Part shown: positions 43,399 through 54,978 of the stretch, one piece after another
How the letters are laid out: each line of letters starts with the position of its first letter
How positions within the stretch are numbered: position 1 is the first letter of the stretch
Position numbers and translations under genes: made by a program
Assembly: GCA_026874595.1 (NCBI GenBank)
Contig: CM049308.1
Location: forward strand, 40,784,527 to 40,848,526
DNA length: 64,000 bases
Reading direction: 5' to 3'
Origin: Sipunculus nudus
Lineage: Eukaryota; Annelida; Sipuncula; Golfingiida; Sipunculidae
The notes under the pieces: model-generated
What the model was told of the DNA's origin: nothing
The model's input: only the letters and a program-made list of their open reading frames with translations
Database searches by the model: none

Positions 43399-46300
43399 GC
43401 AAGTTTTGAATCGTTTTACTACTGAATGCAATGTACCACTTTTACTTATATTACTTTTATATGTTTCGTACTACTTTCGATTTTTTGCTTCGGTATTATA
43501 TTTCGAAATACGTATCATTTAGATATCTTATATCAGCTAACAGTTTTGTTTATGACCCGACAAGTTTTTTTTTTATTTTATTTTTTTTTGCTGATATAAA
43601 TATCTGTTAGATGTGTGTAACATAAAAAAAAAGTTCCAAAAATTTATTATCAAGCAAATAGATGTAAAGCTAGATTAATTTATAACAAAATGACTTTGTT
43701 TAATAATTTGCTCTCATTTCCATACCAGTGAGCGCATCCAAGAAACCTCTACTAAAAGGGTTGAGAAATCCAGGTGAGTTAAGATACAGATATGACGTTC
43801 AGTAAGCAATCCTATTTTTGTTAATTGGCTGAGCATTCCATAAATTCAAAGTCACAACGGGGAAAAAGAAAAAAATAAGAAATTATGATGCCGTGTCCCA
43901 TAACATTAAACGCCAATATGTATGCTTGTTTGCTCAGCTGCCTGTGAGTAATCTGAGCAAAAGCGATCACCCCTTGTGTCCGCCCGGTCGTAAACAGGGC
44001 AAAAATCGTAATCGTTAGACCTGAAAACTTCTAACGTTACATTGGAGGAGGTCCTGAGCAAATCTCCTTGGAAACTTAAATTAGGTCATGATGACCTATT
44101 TTCGGCGAGTTACAGACCGAAAATTTGAGTATGGGAACTCTTATTAAAACTATGAACCTGGAAACTTCTAATGTAATATAAATGTTGGTCCAAGTCCGTC
44201 TTAGAAATCCGAAATAGGTAACTGTGACCTAAATTCTACAAAATGTGGGCTGATAGACCTAGAAACTTCTTTAAATAAGTTCCAGGGAGGTCATGGTGTA
44301 ACCTTTATTCTGTGAGCTTTGGGGAAAGTATGATTTAAGCACCATACAAGTCAGATAGGCACAAAATTTTCTAAGGTAACATTCAGTGAGGTCAGGGTTA
44401 AATAAAGCTTGAACCAAGTAATGTCTTATTCAAACATCCAGGGACGTCCTGGTAACATCTCAGGTCATTTTGACCTATATACTGTGGCCTTTTGGGGGGA
44501 AAAATGATTAAGAGCATCATGAAAGCTGGGGCACAAATCACTTCTGTTGGACCTAGAAACTGCTAAATAAGATCAAAAGGGGTTCTAACTTAGCACCGAG
44601 AGGGTTCCTAGTAAAATCTTGTTGGAGACCCGAAATGAGGTCACTGTAACATATTTTCTCTTAACCATATGCAATGAACATGGTTTAAAACACTGGATTC
44701 ATTCTTCCCAGTGTTCAGGGTTATTAAAAATATTTTGCATTCGATCACAGAACTGAAATAATACCCCCACTCAATTATTTCTGTAAGACAGTAAAGTTTT
44801 AACAAAATCGACCAAACTAATTCTACACAAATGTAATAAACGCTTAAATGTCACTACTATTATTCCAGTTTGAGTAAAATTCAAACATACACTAATTACT
44901 CGATAATTAATGCATACACTGGCAGTATGTCACATTCAGCTGAGCGTCATTACCCCTGGGTTCCTTGTTTTAGTGTAAAATTATCACAAGGCTTTTAGGG
45001 TAATCATAATGAACATAAAATGTTCTGTTGCGTTTCTTCATGAAAATTTATCAGTATGATTGGCACTGACAATTTGTAGAGTAACGAGCTTTGTTAATTG
45101 ATATCAGGAAACAAGACTTCCACAACTGTCATGCGTTAATTTTAGAAAAAAAAACACACAAAGATACAAACGCAAACCATAAAATCTTTCGTTTCTTGTT
45201 TTTCAGTTGATATGTTTACACATAAACAGCTTAGGAGAAAGTTGGTTGAGATAATCCATATGTTTCCCGGCAGTTTGAAAACTTCTGACGAGATGATATA
45301 CGTTGACCCAGTTCTTCTGCATCACCGTTCCAGTGATTCCGTCCTATTGAAACACTATGCAGACATATTAAAGGTATATATTTATCTTATATTGTATATT
45401 ACTCATATGCTAAGATACCAAATACCATGCTGCCCTTTGCAAAATTCTATTAATTTTGAAACTTGTATTACATCTCCAATAAAGAAACCCTGTTTCTATT
45501 TATAATTTTCAGACCCTGGCATCGTTTAAGAAAAAGGTCATCTTAAGCGGAGACAGAGGGGTTGGAAAATCTACACTTCTTCACTGCATGTTGAACGACT
45601 GGACCAAATCAACAAATCTGCTGCCCAAAAGAAAACGGGGACAGCCCTTGGACGAGGCACTATGTGTCATGTGGTCACGGTACAGATATGTTATTTATCT
45701 AGATACCAGATCTGTGATAGCCGGCAGCTCCGTAGAAACTATCCTGGAGACACAACTTGAAATAAGTAAGAAGTGTGCAAATTACCTCTGGCGTTACATC
45801 AGAATAAAATCTCACAAAACACTTCTCCTGATAGACAGTGAGAAACACGAGGATGTTTTGGAAGAACCTGCCCTTTTCCAATTAATAGATGGTACACTAT
45901 TCAACCAGTTACCCGTGGTTATGACATGCAGAACAATAAATCTTCCTGACAGAGTCCATATTAGTGAATTTGAGCATATTGAGGTATATGGCTTTACGAT
46001 GTTTGAAATCACTCGATATATATCTGCGTATTTCGAGCAAATAGGGTCCCCAGAGAAGTCTCGTGATTTGATAAATTTAACATCAGACTTCAAAGAAATT
46101 CTTGAAGCCTTTCGATACCCCTTCTTGTTGATGCCTGCATGTCATGATCACGTATGCAGAGATTCGACACCAACTTCTCTTACACAGTTCTATAATAATT
46201 TATCTAAGGCCTTGTTAGGGGTGCGTCCTGACTCCGATCATTCAGACTCAGAAAGTGATGCCGCCGAATGTCGAAAAAGTATAATAAGATTAGGAAAGCA

Positions 46301-49300
46301 AACTTCCCGTACCATTACCGGTAAAGCTGACATAGCTAGCTCGACACCCGATGATATAGAAAATCTTCTCTTATCAAGCGTTAATAAAACTGGCTTCCAT
46401 GCCTATTTATCGGCATATTATATCACACATGCAGAAGATTCTCAAACACGCAATACATTCATCGGTTCAATGTTTGCTAGTAAAAATATTATGGAATATA
46501 CAGTGATATTCACTTTCATTGCCCAGATGGCCCCAGGTTTGGAACAAAAATGTAGACAAAATATAGCAGAAAAAATCAGATGTGTAACGGAAAGTAAAGG
46601 TATGAATGATAAATTTGTCTCAGATTTATTATTTGAAATGGTTTTCGCCTTCCCTCAGACTAGGTTCGATTTGCCAGAAGTCCTTCATTTGTGTATATCT
46701 GAAATTACCCCAAGGCATCTGAAACATCTAAAGCTGCAGAACTCTGGAACAGTGTGTAGATTGTCTATTCAAATTGACAAATCAGAGACATTTGACTTTC
46801 CGCAGATTTTGAATAGCATCCCTGATTCTAACTTGCACGATATTACACTTCACGTAATAGATGAAAATGACGCTATTGATGTTTTTAAACAAGTATCACC
46901 CTCTCTAGGATTTAAAGATCTTCCTATTGCACACATTTTGCATTGTCAAAGCAATTGTAAAACAAAATGTCTTTACTTCGGCGATAAAGGTAATAATATC
47001 AATCAAAGCACAGAGACAATAGACACGGTGTGTACTATGATGTCAGACGTGACAAATATACCTAATGATGACTGTGTAGATGCATTCAAATTAATATGTC
47101 CGTGTCCGACAGCAAGTGAATGGACTATAGGGTTTGTGTTGAATCCTGCTTCTTTTGTCGCCACTGATGGAGCCATTCTGTTGGATGTTTGTCCCCACAT
47201 AGAGGATAAAATCTTTAAGAATATAACTAAATACTTCCTTTTAGCTTCTCTAGAAAGTTGTGACTGTATTGAACGAGTAAAATGTATTATGAGTCAAAGA
47301 TGCTACTTCAGTAATATTTTTTCCTGGCAGAGCTTTATAGGCATTATTCCAAATGAATCCGCAGCTTTCATCGAAGAACTGGACTTAAAAGACATCGCTT
47401 TAGGAGACGCTGGATATCAGAAGCTCACACAAATCCTACCCAAATTACAACGACTTCAGAGAATTAAAATCTCCAATTGTAGTTACCAGTCTACAGAGGT
47501 AATGCTGGGCTTCCTTCATTGTCTTAAGACTTTAGAAAAATTGAAAATTCTTAATTTAAATCAAGTACTCTTGGGGAAAAGTGGTTTTGAAGTTTTAGCG
47601 CACAGTATAAAGGAGATGCATAAACTGCAGAAAATATATCTGAGTGAGTGTAGTTGTAATAAAAAGGAAACTGTCCTCCAGGTAGTTGACGAGATAAGTA
47701 AACGCCATGCATTGAATACTTTGGTACTGAAAGGAAATTCTGTGGGTCCACTTTCACTGCGATATCTTGCTGGTATGAAACATCTCGTGACACTCAGCAT
47801 TAGTGGTACAGTAGCCAAAACGTATGTAACCATCCCGGTTAACATACTGACCGACATCGTCACGCTTCAAGACCTGTCATTGAGTTACTATTTTTTCATA
47901 AAATCCACGTCTGGAGAATCCAAATTTGGTAGACAATTAATGACACTGGATATATCAAATTGCTCATTTGACGCCACATGTAATTTTTTTGGGGCCCTAT
48001 CTTCTTGTGGGGGGCTGATTATGTTGTCCATTGAGAAATGTGTTTTGAATTCGGATATTAAAACCAAGCTAGTGCAGATTCTCGGAGGTTGCTCAAATAT
48101 TAACAGCCTCCATATTTCTGACTGCAGCTTGAATGATTCAGATATGAATGGTGTCCTTTCATCACTAAAATCTAAAGGAAGACTTGTTAACCTATGCTTA
48201 TCTAAATGTGATATGGCTCAGGCATGTACATCACTCTGTGATGTCTTGAAACATGCTAACACATTGACGAAACTCACCTTGAAAGACTGTCAAATTATAG
48301 ATATCAAGTACATCGAAAATATTCTTGATTCTCTGAATAATAAACCCAGTGTACAAGTACTTGACATTTCGGAAAACCATGTTGGGTCAGGTGGCGTAAA
48401 CATGCTTTGCAAATCAATGTCCACACGTACGAACCTACGTGTCTTAGATCTAGATGCGTGTAGGTGTGCTGATTCACACCTTATGGCATCTCTAATAGAA
48501 TCCTTGCCAAACACACTAACAGAATTAAATCTTTCGGGAAATAATCTCGGAGTAGAGGGAATAGCAGCCCTGTTGCAAAAGTCTGAAACATTTTATTTAC
48601 TCCAGTCATTGCGAATAGCTAATACAGAATGTCATGATCTGCAGAATATGGCTAATTTATTCAACAAGATCAGGTTGTTTAAACACCTTCAGGTTCTAGA
48701 TGTATCACATAACACTTTAGGGATGAAAGCCATAGAAGCGCTTGCAGAGTCTCTTCCATATCTGTACATAATGCGAGAGCTGTACCTGTGCGGATGTAAA
48801 TGTTCAAGGACGACAAGTACGTTTTCACTTGTGAAAGCAATTGGGGAATTGCCACATCTGCGAATAATGAATTTGGGCCACAATTCGATTGGCAATACAG
48901 GTGTTTCTGAATTAGTGGATACTATCCCTAAATTAACTAATCTGGAAGTTCTATTTATTGCAAATATTTGGGGGAGCGAATTCAAATCGGGAGATTTATT
49001 CTTACAGGCTTTCAGGGAATGTAAACATATTCGTGAGGTTGATTTAAGTTATTTTATCTTCGATGATCACCTTCTAGAAGCCCTTACAAATGTTCTAATC
49101 CAACAGAGAGAATTTGAACGCTTGGTTGCAAAATCTTGCAAATTAGATGAACGTGCAAATTTAGAGTCTTGCATTCGCCTGCTTTTGGGGTTAGAAAATC
49201 TCACAGAGTTGGATTTGAGGGATAACAGTCTTCCCAATGACATGGTAACACAATTGGAAATGGTTATTGAGAAGAAAGAAGGAAAATTTAACTTATATTA

Positions 49301-49304
49301 CTGA
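42990..49304 (+). CDS. CARD-NACHT-LRR protein (NOD-like receptor)
   Basis: Five coding exons: 42990-43127, 43266-43398, 43729-43773, 45207-45373, 45513-49304. They sum to 4275 bp, giving 1424 residues and a stop. Residues about 22-88 form a death-fold/CARD (LWAALIRENLITEDEKSAIL, then KKCESNREQATELLRRL and FARCLHQTKQKSALLCLE). Intron 2 uses a GC donor (GAAG/GCAAGT). A 15-residue linker exon and the pre-NACHT exon follow. NACHT: P-loop LSGDRGVGKSTL (about 172-183) and VVMTCRT are clear. The Walker B region is LLLIDSEKHED instead of LLILDGLDE, so ATP hydrolysis may be impaired. The C-terminal half is about 18-20 RI-type LRRs (LRVLDLDACRCADSH, LTELNLSGNNLGVEG, LQVLDVSHNTLGMK, LRIMNLGHNSIGNTG). 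In known NLRs, CARDs recruit CARD kinases or caspases. The protein has no TM and should be cytosolic. Confidence 0.88.
43930..44975. repeat. Dispersed repeat in intron 3 of the CARD-NLR gene
   Basis: Begins GCTCAGCTGCCTG and AGCGATCACC, then CAGGGCAAAAATCGTAAT and ACTTCTAACGTTACA. It ends TTCAGCTGAGCGTCATTACC. It is a diverged relative of the 32815-36003 composite repeat in the neighbouring NLR gene. Confidence 0.7.
45513..49304 (+). CDS. NACHT-LRR exon of the CARD-NLR gene (single 3.8-kb exon)
   Basis: Opens after TTTTCAG and runs 1263 residues without an intron, as in the neighbouring gene. The P-loop GDRGVGKST lies at the start. Winged-helix-like YLSAYYITHA corresponds to the FQAFFIAHF of the neighbour. 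The LRR array is roughly twice as long as in the CTLD-NLR. Confidence 0.9.
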   Translation, partial: TLASFKKKVILSGDRGVGKSTLLHCMLNDWTKSTNLLPKRKRGQPLDEALCVMWSRYRYVIYLDTRSVIAGSSVETILETQLEISKKCANYLWRYIRIKSHKTLLLIDSEKHEDVLEEPALFQLIDGTLFNQLPVVMTCRTINLPDRVHISEFEHIEVYGFTMFEITRYISAYFEQIGSPEKSRDLINLTSDFKEILEAFRYPFLLMPACHDHVCRDSTPTSLTQFYNNLSKALLGVRPDSDHSDSESDAAECRKSIIRLGKQTSRTITGKADIASSTPDDIENLLLSSVNKTGFHAYLSAYYITHAEDSQTRNTFIGSMFASKNIMEYTVIFTFIAQMAPGLEQKCRQNIAEKIRCVTESKGMNDKFVSDLLFEMVFAFPQTRFDLPEVLHLCISEITPRHLKHLKLQNSGTVCRLSIQIDKSETFDFPQILNSIPDSNLHDITLHVIDENDAIDVFKQVSPSLGFKDLPIAHILHCQSNCKTKCLYFGDKGNNINQSTETIDTVCTMMSDVTNIPNDDCVDAFKLICPCPTASEWTIGFVLNPASFVATDGAILLDVCPHIEDKIFKNITKYFLLASLESCDCIERVKCIMSQRCYFSNIFSWQSFIGIIPNESAAFIEELDLKDIALGDAGYQKLTQILPKLQRLQRIKISNCSYQSTEVMLGFLHCLKTLEKLKILNLNQVLLGKSGFEVLAHSIKEMHKLQKIYLSECSCNKKETVLQVVDEISKRHALNTLVLKGNSVGPLSLRYLAGMKHLVTLSISGTVAKTYVTIPVNILTDIVTLQDLSLSYYFFIKSTSGESKFGRQLMTLDISNCSFDATCNFFGALSSCGGLIMLSIEKCVLNSDIKTKLVQILGGCSNINSLHISDCSLNDSDMNGVLSSLKSKGRLVNLCLSKCDMAQACTSLCDVLKHANTLTKLTLKDCQIIDIKYIENILDSLNNKPSVQVLDISENHVGSGGVNMLCKSMSTRTNLRVLDLDACRCADSHLMASLIESLPNTLTELNLSGNNLGVEGIAALLQKSETFYLLQSLRIANTECHDLQNMANLFNKIRLFKHLQVLDVSHNTLGMKAIEALAESLPYLYIMRELYLCGCKCSRTTSTFSLVKAIGELPHLRIMNLGHNSIGNTGVSELVDTIPKLTNLEVLFIANIWGSEFKSGDLFLQAFRECKHIREVDLSYFIFDDHLLEALTNVLIQQREFERLVAKSCKLDERANLESCIRLLLGLENLTELDLRDNSLPNDMVTQLEMVIEKKEGKFNLYY

Positions 49305-50045
49305 AACACACATATATGTATGAGTTTTCCGGTGATATCTTTAGCTCATGTAACTTTAAGCTGAGCTTTATTACCCACTGGTCAATTGTTCAAATAGAGC
49401 ACCATTGGCGAAGAGCGCTATCCATTGCTCTCAGTTAAAAGAATATATTTTTTTAGGTTTTGTGAGGATCTACAATAGAAGTAAAACTACCTTACGTATT
49501 TTTCAGTACTTTATATAGATAGTACTTTATACTGATATGCAAGTTTGTCGTTTGATTATTTTTCTCAGATGGTCTGTAGTTTTAATGCAGACAGACTATC
49601 AATTCAAAGAGTGACTCATAACTATTTTATGCAGATTTATACAGATTTACTTAAATCCCTCCCATGTGTACAGTTTTCTTAATATGTTAATTTCAACAGA
49701 AACTCTTGAAAAGACAGTTTCGTCAAATTTGCAAGGTCAAGTGAGGATAACTAAAAGGCGTACCACGAGTTTTTGTATCGTGGAGTAAGCCGAAAACAGA
49801 GCCGGGGCTTGGCGTGACAAAAGCCGGTGCGAGTGTGCCTTTATATATTTACAAGGCCGTTGTCTGAAAAGGGCTTGTATCTAGAAACAAACTAGATTAT
49901 CTTCCCATAAACGCGACCCTGACATTTGTAGAAACACCGTGCTTTTATTGACATTCAAAATTTCTTGTCACATGGGTTTTACTGTGACTTGTTTCATTAC
50001 AATGCGAAGAGTGTCCATCGAAGTGCCACCCAGGATGAATAACCC

Positions 50046-50110
<65 letters not shown>

Positions 50111-50697
50111 ACACACAAGATAGAAGACATTTAAGTTTGTATACAGTTTCTGGGTAATTAAATTTGTTTAAAGTAATTTGCATGTATATACATACTTGAA
50201 GATCAAAGAGACATTTCGATATATTATAACTTTCGTATTATTTAATTAAACCTATATAAATAACGTGAAAAGACATGTCAGCAAAGCCCTGGGTATATTT
50301 CATAACTTATATTTCATATATTTACCTCTATCGAAGACAAGTTTATGCATGTGCAAAGGTTGCATATCCAATACTGACGAGTTTTTATCCAAACATTGTT
50401 ATATCAACCAAGTCGTGCACCCTTAGACTATCCGAGTAACTTTCATAATAAAGTAATATATTTTAAAAGTAAAATAAAAAAGAATAGCGATACAAACATA
50501 AAGAAAACCCAGTGTCCCTTGACAAAATGTATATAGTATTTAGTGTGTTTTGTGTTAACATTCAGACACTGGCACCCTCCACCTCCTCACTCGCCTAAAG
50601 CTTCTCTTTCCTCGAACAAATATAAAATATCCTTTGAACACCCCTTTTCATCAATACAGCATTTTAAACAATTTGCTTTGTTGAAATATATATCACA
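49305..50697. other. Region downstream of the CARD-NLR gene
   Basis: 3' UTR and intergenic sequence. A TTTAAGCTGAGCTTTATTACC phrase near 49357 looks like another end of the TCAGCTGA repeat. It also contains a (TA)n tract. A possible AATAAA lies at 50448. No gene seen. Confidence 0.55.
50049..50108. repeat. (TA)n microsatellite
   Basis: 60 bp of TA dinucleotide. Confidence 0.97.
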
Positions 50698-52370
50698 ATC
50701 CACTCTAAGAAAAAAGGTCCCAGGGAGAAGGAAAGGGTTCTTTGCGGTGGACTCAGTAAGGAATCTGTTAAGGTTTTAACTGGAACCTTTAAAATGTTCT
50801 TTTTGGAACCCCGAGGGTTTTCTATGGAACCTATAAGGTCCATCCAGTACCCCTTTAAAGATTTCAAGGTGTATATATAAATCAGGGACAGGCGCGGATC
50901 CGGGATTTTTTGCAGGGAGGGGTCAACGGCTGGCATGCATAAAATTGTCTAAAAAAAGGTCGTTGGTTAAAAATTCATAAACATTTTCTAAAAAAAAGTC
51001 GTTGGTTAAGAGCAGGACCTGGACCCCCCCCCCCCGGATCCGCGCCATCAGAATTTTCCATTTTTTATTTAAAATCATACATAACATTATTTGGAAAGTC
51101 GCCTTGTATCAGGATGTCTTTTCAGGAAGGTTTTCATTTCAACAGGTAATAGCAGGTAAATGTAGTTATTTTGTCTGGAACGTTATTTATATTGATGTTA
51201 ATATAATATGTTGTATTATATATTATATCAATTTATATATGTTATGTTATATTATATAATACTGTATTATTTTATGTTAAATTGTATTCATTACATTATG
51301 TTATATTGATCTTTCCCCCATACTGATTCATTTAATGTTATTTTATGTACTTCCATATCTGTAAATATATTGCAATAAATGTTTTTCTTTAACATTTTAT
51401 TTAACTCATTATGACCACTGCGATAAGAAACAGAAAATCCCAAGTTAACTGATTATGAGAACTTTTGGAATATCCGAAAGTGTTCATTTGGTATTTAATT
51501 AAACATGGCCAAACCAAATGCTTAAAGAAAACTAGCTCAGAGCTATAGGGAGCTGATACATATATACATACATACATACATACATACATACATACGTGTG
51601 TTATATTTGAATAATTTGTACCAGGTTCGCTTAACAATTTACTCTGTTTTGTCCTTTAAAATGCTCAATGTCGAAATGGAGTAAGGCAAAGTCTAATCCT
51701 TTAAACGGTGGACGTGCAAAATGACACAGAAACGCCATAACTTTACTGAAGGGCTACATAAAAAAGAACAAACATGCACAACATAAAGTGAATAACACGA
51801 CCGATCCCAGATCCATTTATTAGGAGGGCACGACCTCCGTTTTTTTGCCTCGTCTCAAGTACTGACAGTATAAAGACCTAGACAATATCTTGATAGGGCG
51901 GGATTCGATATACACCATGTCCCATCTGCGTTGCTTAGCACTGCATGGTAATTTATAAACAAACTGACTCTTAGGTCGTGACATATCTATCCCGCACGCC
52001 ATGAGAAGTTAACCTGACCCATTTTCAGTTGGAAGGTGAACGACCATGGTTCAAGTGAAAGAACAACGGGTGCAGAGCGCCAAAGGCAAGCACCAACGCC
52101 ATCTGCTGGAATTATCCGGTCTGAATAATTTTATCAATCCCAAAGAAGGAAACACTGCTGCATTAAGGAAAATGTCCATAATGATGGAATTTACTTACTA
52201 TCATACCTCACCACTAAGTATTCCGTCGGTTGTTAACATTAAATTGTCATTTATATATTTGATATTAGGCATAACCAGTATATAGATACTATATATATAT
52301 ATATCTTTAACTGATTTTGTGCAGGAAGGCATGCACAGCCTTTGGTGACTTAATGGGTGACTCATTATTT

Positions 52371-52373
<3 letters not shown>

Positions 52374-52411
<38 letters not shown>
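52374..52411. repeat. (TC)n microsatellite
   Basis: About 36 bp of CT repeats in duplication unit A; the unit B counterpart (about 54567-54592) is shorter and interrupted. Confidence 0.95.
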
Positions 52412-52413
<2 letters not shown>

Positions 52414-53891
52414 ATTGATCGATCGATCGTAAAAATGCATAGCACATGCTATTAGTAAAATGATTATTAAAATTTCATTCTCCGTATCGCCCTGATGTTC
52501 TATGCACGAGAAACTCACTTAAGTGATTAATATACCGTTAGTTCAAACAGGCCAGCCATTTTTGGCGTTTGCAATGAATAAATAGACTTCTCTTAACATC
52601 GCCGTTAAAGCCATTACGTAACCACTGGTATATTTATACAGGGCCCATGGATCGACTTCGACACTGACATTAATTACAGCTTAAAAATGCTTAGTGGTTC
52701 AACCTGTCAGCTTTACACGAGTTGTCATTAATATATATACATTATGAGTGGTTTCGGGACTTCCTTCGACATTGACACAAACATAATGACATTTATTATT
52801 ATCCACTCTAAGAAAAAAGGTCCCAAGGAGAAGGAAAGGGTTCTTTGCGGTGGACTCAGTAAGGAATCTGTTAAGGTTTTAACTGGAACCTTTAAAATGT
52901 TCTTTTTGGAACCCCGAGGGTTTTCTATGGAACCTATAAGGTCCATCCAGTACCCCTTTAAAGATTTCAAGGTGTATATATAAATCAGGGACAGGCGCGG
53001 ATCCGGGATTTTTTGCAGGGAGGGGTCAACGGCTGTCATGCATAAAATTGTCTAAAGAAAGGTCGTTGGTTAAAAATTCATAAACATTTTCTAAAAAAAA
53101 GTCGTTGGTTAAGGGCAGGACCTGGACCCCCCCTCCCCCCCCCCCCCGGATCCGCGCCATCAGAATTTTCCATTTTTTATTTAAAATCATACATAACATT
53201 ATTTGGAAAGTCGCCTTGTATCAGGAAGTCTTTTCAGGAAGGTTTTCATTTCAACAGGTAATAGCAGGTAAATGTAGTTATTTTGTCTGGAACGTTATTT
53301 ATATTGATGTTAATATAATATGTTGTATTATATATTATATCAAGTTATATATGTTATGTTATGTTATATAATATTGTATTATTTTATATTAAATTGTATT
53401 CATTACATTGTGTTATATAGATCCTTCCCCCATACTGATTCATTTAATGTTATTTTATGTACTTCCATATCTGTAAATATATTGCAATAAATGTTTTTCT
53501 TTAACATTTTTTTTAACTCATTATGACCACTGCAATAAGAAACAGAAAATCCCAAGTTAACTGATTATGAGAACTTTTGGAATATCTGAAAGTGTTCATT
53601 GGGTATTTAACTAAACAGGGCCAAACCAAATGCTTAAAGAAAATTAGCTCATTGCTATAGGGAGCTGATACATATATACATGCATACATACATTCGTGTG
53701 TGTGAGTGTGTGTGTTATATTTAAATAATTTGTATCAGGTTCGCTTAACAATTTACTCTGTTTTGTCCTTTAAAATGCTCAATGTCGAAATGGAGGAAGG
53801 CAAAGTCTAATCCTTTAAACGGTGGACGTGCCAAATGACACAGAAACTCCATAACTTAACCGAAGGGCTACCTAAAAAAGAACAAACATGC

Positions 53892-53898
<7 letters not shown>

Positions 53899-53941
<43 letters not shown>
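53899..53941. repeat. (TA)n microsatellite private to duplication unit B
   Basis: About 42 bp of TA absent from the matching position in unit A (about 51783). Confidence 0.95.
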
Positions 53942-53945
<4 letters not shown>

Positions 53946-54445
53946 ATAACACGACCGATCCTAGATCAATTTATTAGGAGGGCACGACCTCCGGTTTTTT
54001 TTTTTTTTTTTGCCTCGTCTCAAGTGTTGACAGTATAAAGGCCTAGACAATATCTTGATAGGACGGTATAAGATATACACCATGTCTCATCTGCGTTGCT
54101 TAGCACTGCATGGTAATTTATATACAAACTGACTCTTAGGTCGTGACATATCTATCCCGCACGCCATGAGAAGTTAACCTGACCCATTTTCAGTTGGAAG
54201 GTGAACGACCATGGTGCAAGTGAGAGAACAACGGGTGCAGAGCGCCAAAGGCAAGCACCAACGCCATCTGCTGGAATTATCCGGTCTGAACAATTTTATC
54301 AATCCCAAACAAGGAAACACTGCTGAATCTAAGAAAAAATGTCCATAATGATGGAATTTACTAACTATCATACCTCACCACTAAGTGTTCTGTCGGTTGT
54401 TAACATATAATTGTCATGTCTATATTTGATATAAGGCATAACCAG

Positions 54446-54489
<44 letters not shown>

Positions 54490-54978
54490 AGTATATCTTT
54501 AACTGATTTTGTGCAGGAAGGCATGCACAGCCTTTGGTGACTTAATTGGTGACTCATTATTTGATTCTCTCTCTCTGTCTTTCTCTCTCTCTGGATTGAT
54601 CGATCGATCGGAAAAATGCATAACACAAGATATTAGTAAAATTATTATTAATCTTTCATTCTAAGAATCGCCCTGATGTCCTGTGCATGAGAAACTAATT
54701 TAAGTGATTAATATACCGTTAGTTCAAACAGGCCAGCCATAATTGGCGTTTGGAATGAATAAATAGACTTCTCTTAACATCGCCATTAAAGCCATTACCT
54801 AACCACTGGTATATTTATACAGAGCAAATTCGACTTTGACACTGACATTAATTACAGCTTAAACATGCTTAGTGGTTCAACCTGTCAGCTTTACACGAGT
54901 TGTCATTAATTAATTTACATTATGAGTGGTTTCGGGACTTCCTTCGACCTTGACACTAACATAATGATATTTATTATT

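Larger units (their letters stand above)
50698..54978. repeat. Direct tandem duplication, two ~2.1-kb units
   Basis: Unit A is 50698-52800 and unit B 52801-54978; both begin ATCCACTCTAAGAAAAAAGG and end with GACATTTATTATT or GATATTTATTATT. They match throughout with a few percent differences. Unit B alone has a (TA)n tract at 53899-53941, where unit A reads ACAACATAAAGTG, and a longer TA block near 54450. Each unit carries a poly-C tract, a (TC)n block and GATCGATCGATCG. Neither holds a recognisable gene. Confidence 0.92.

Noticed and set aside
52728-53039. Matching ORFs at 50664-50936 and 52728-53039 (minus) suggesting a conserved small protein
   Set aside because: The similarity is explained by the tandem duplication, and the sequence looks like a TIR-type interspersed repeat.
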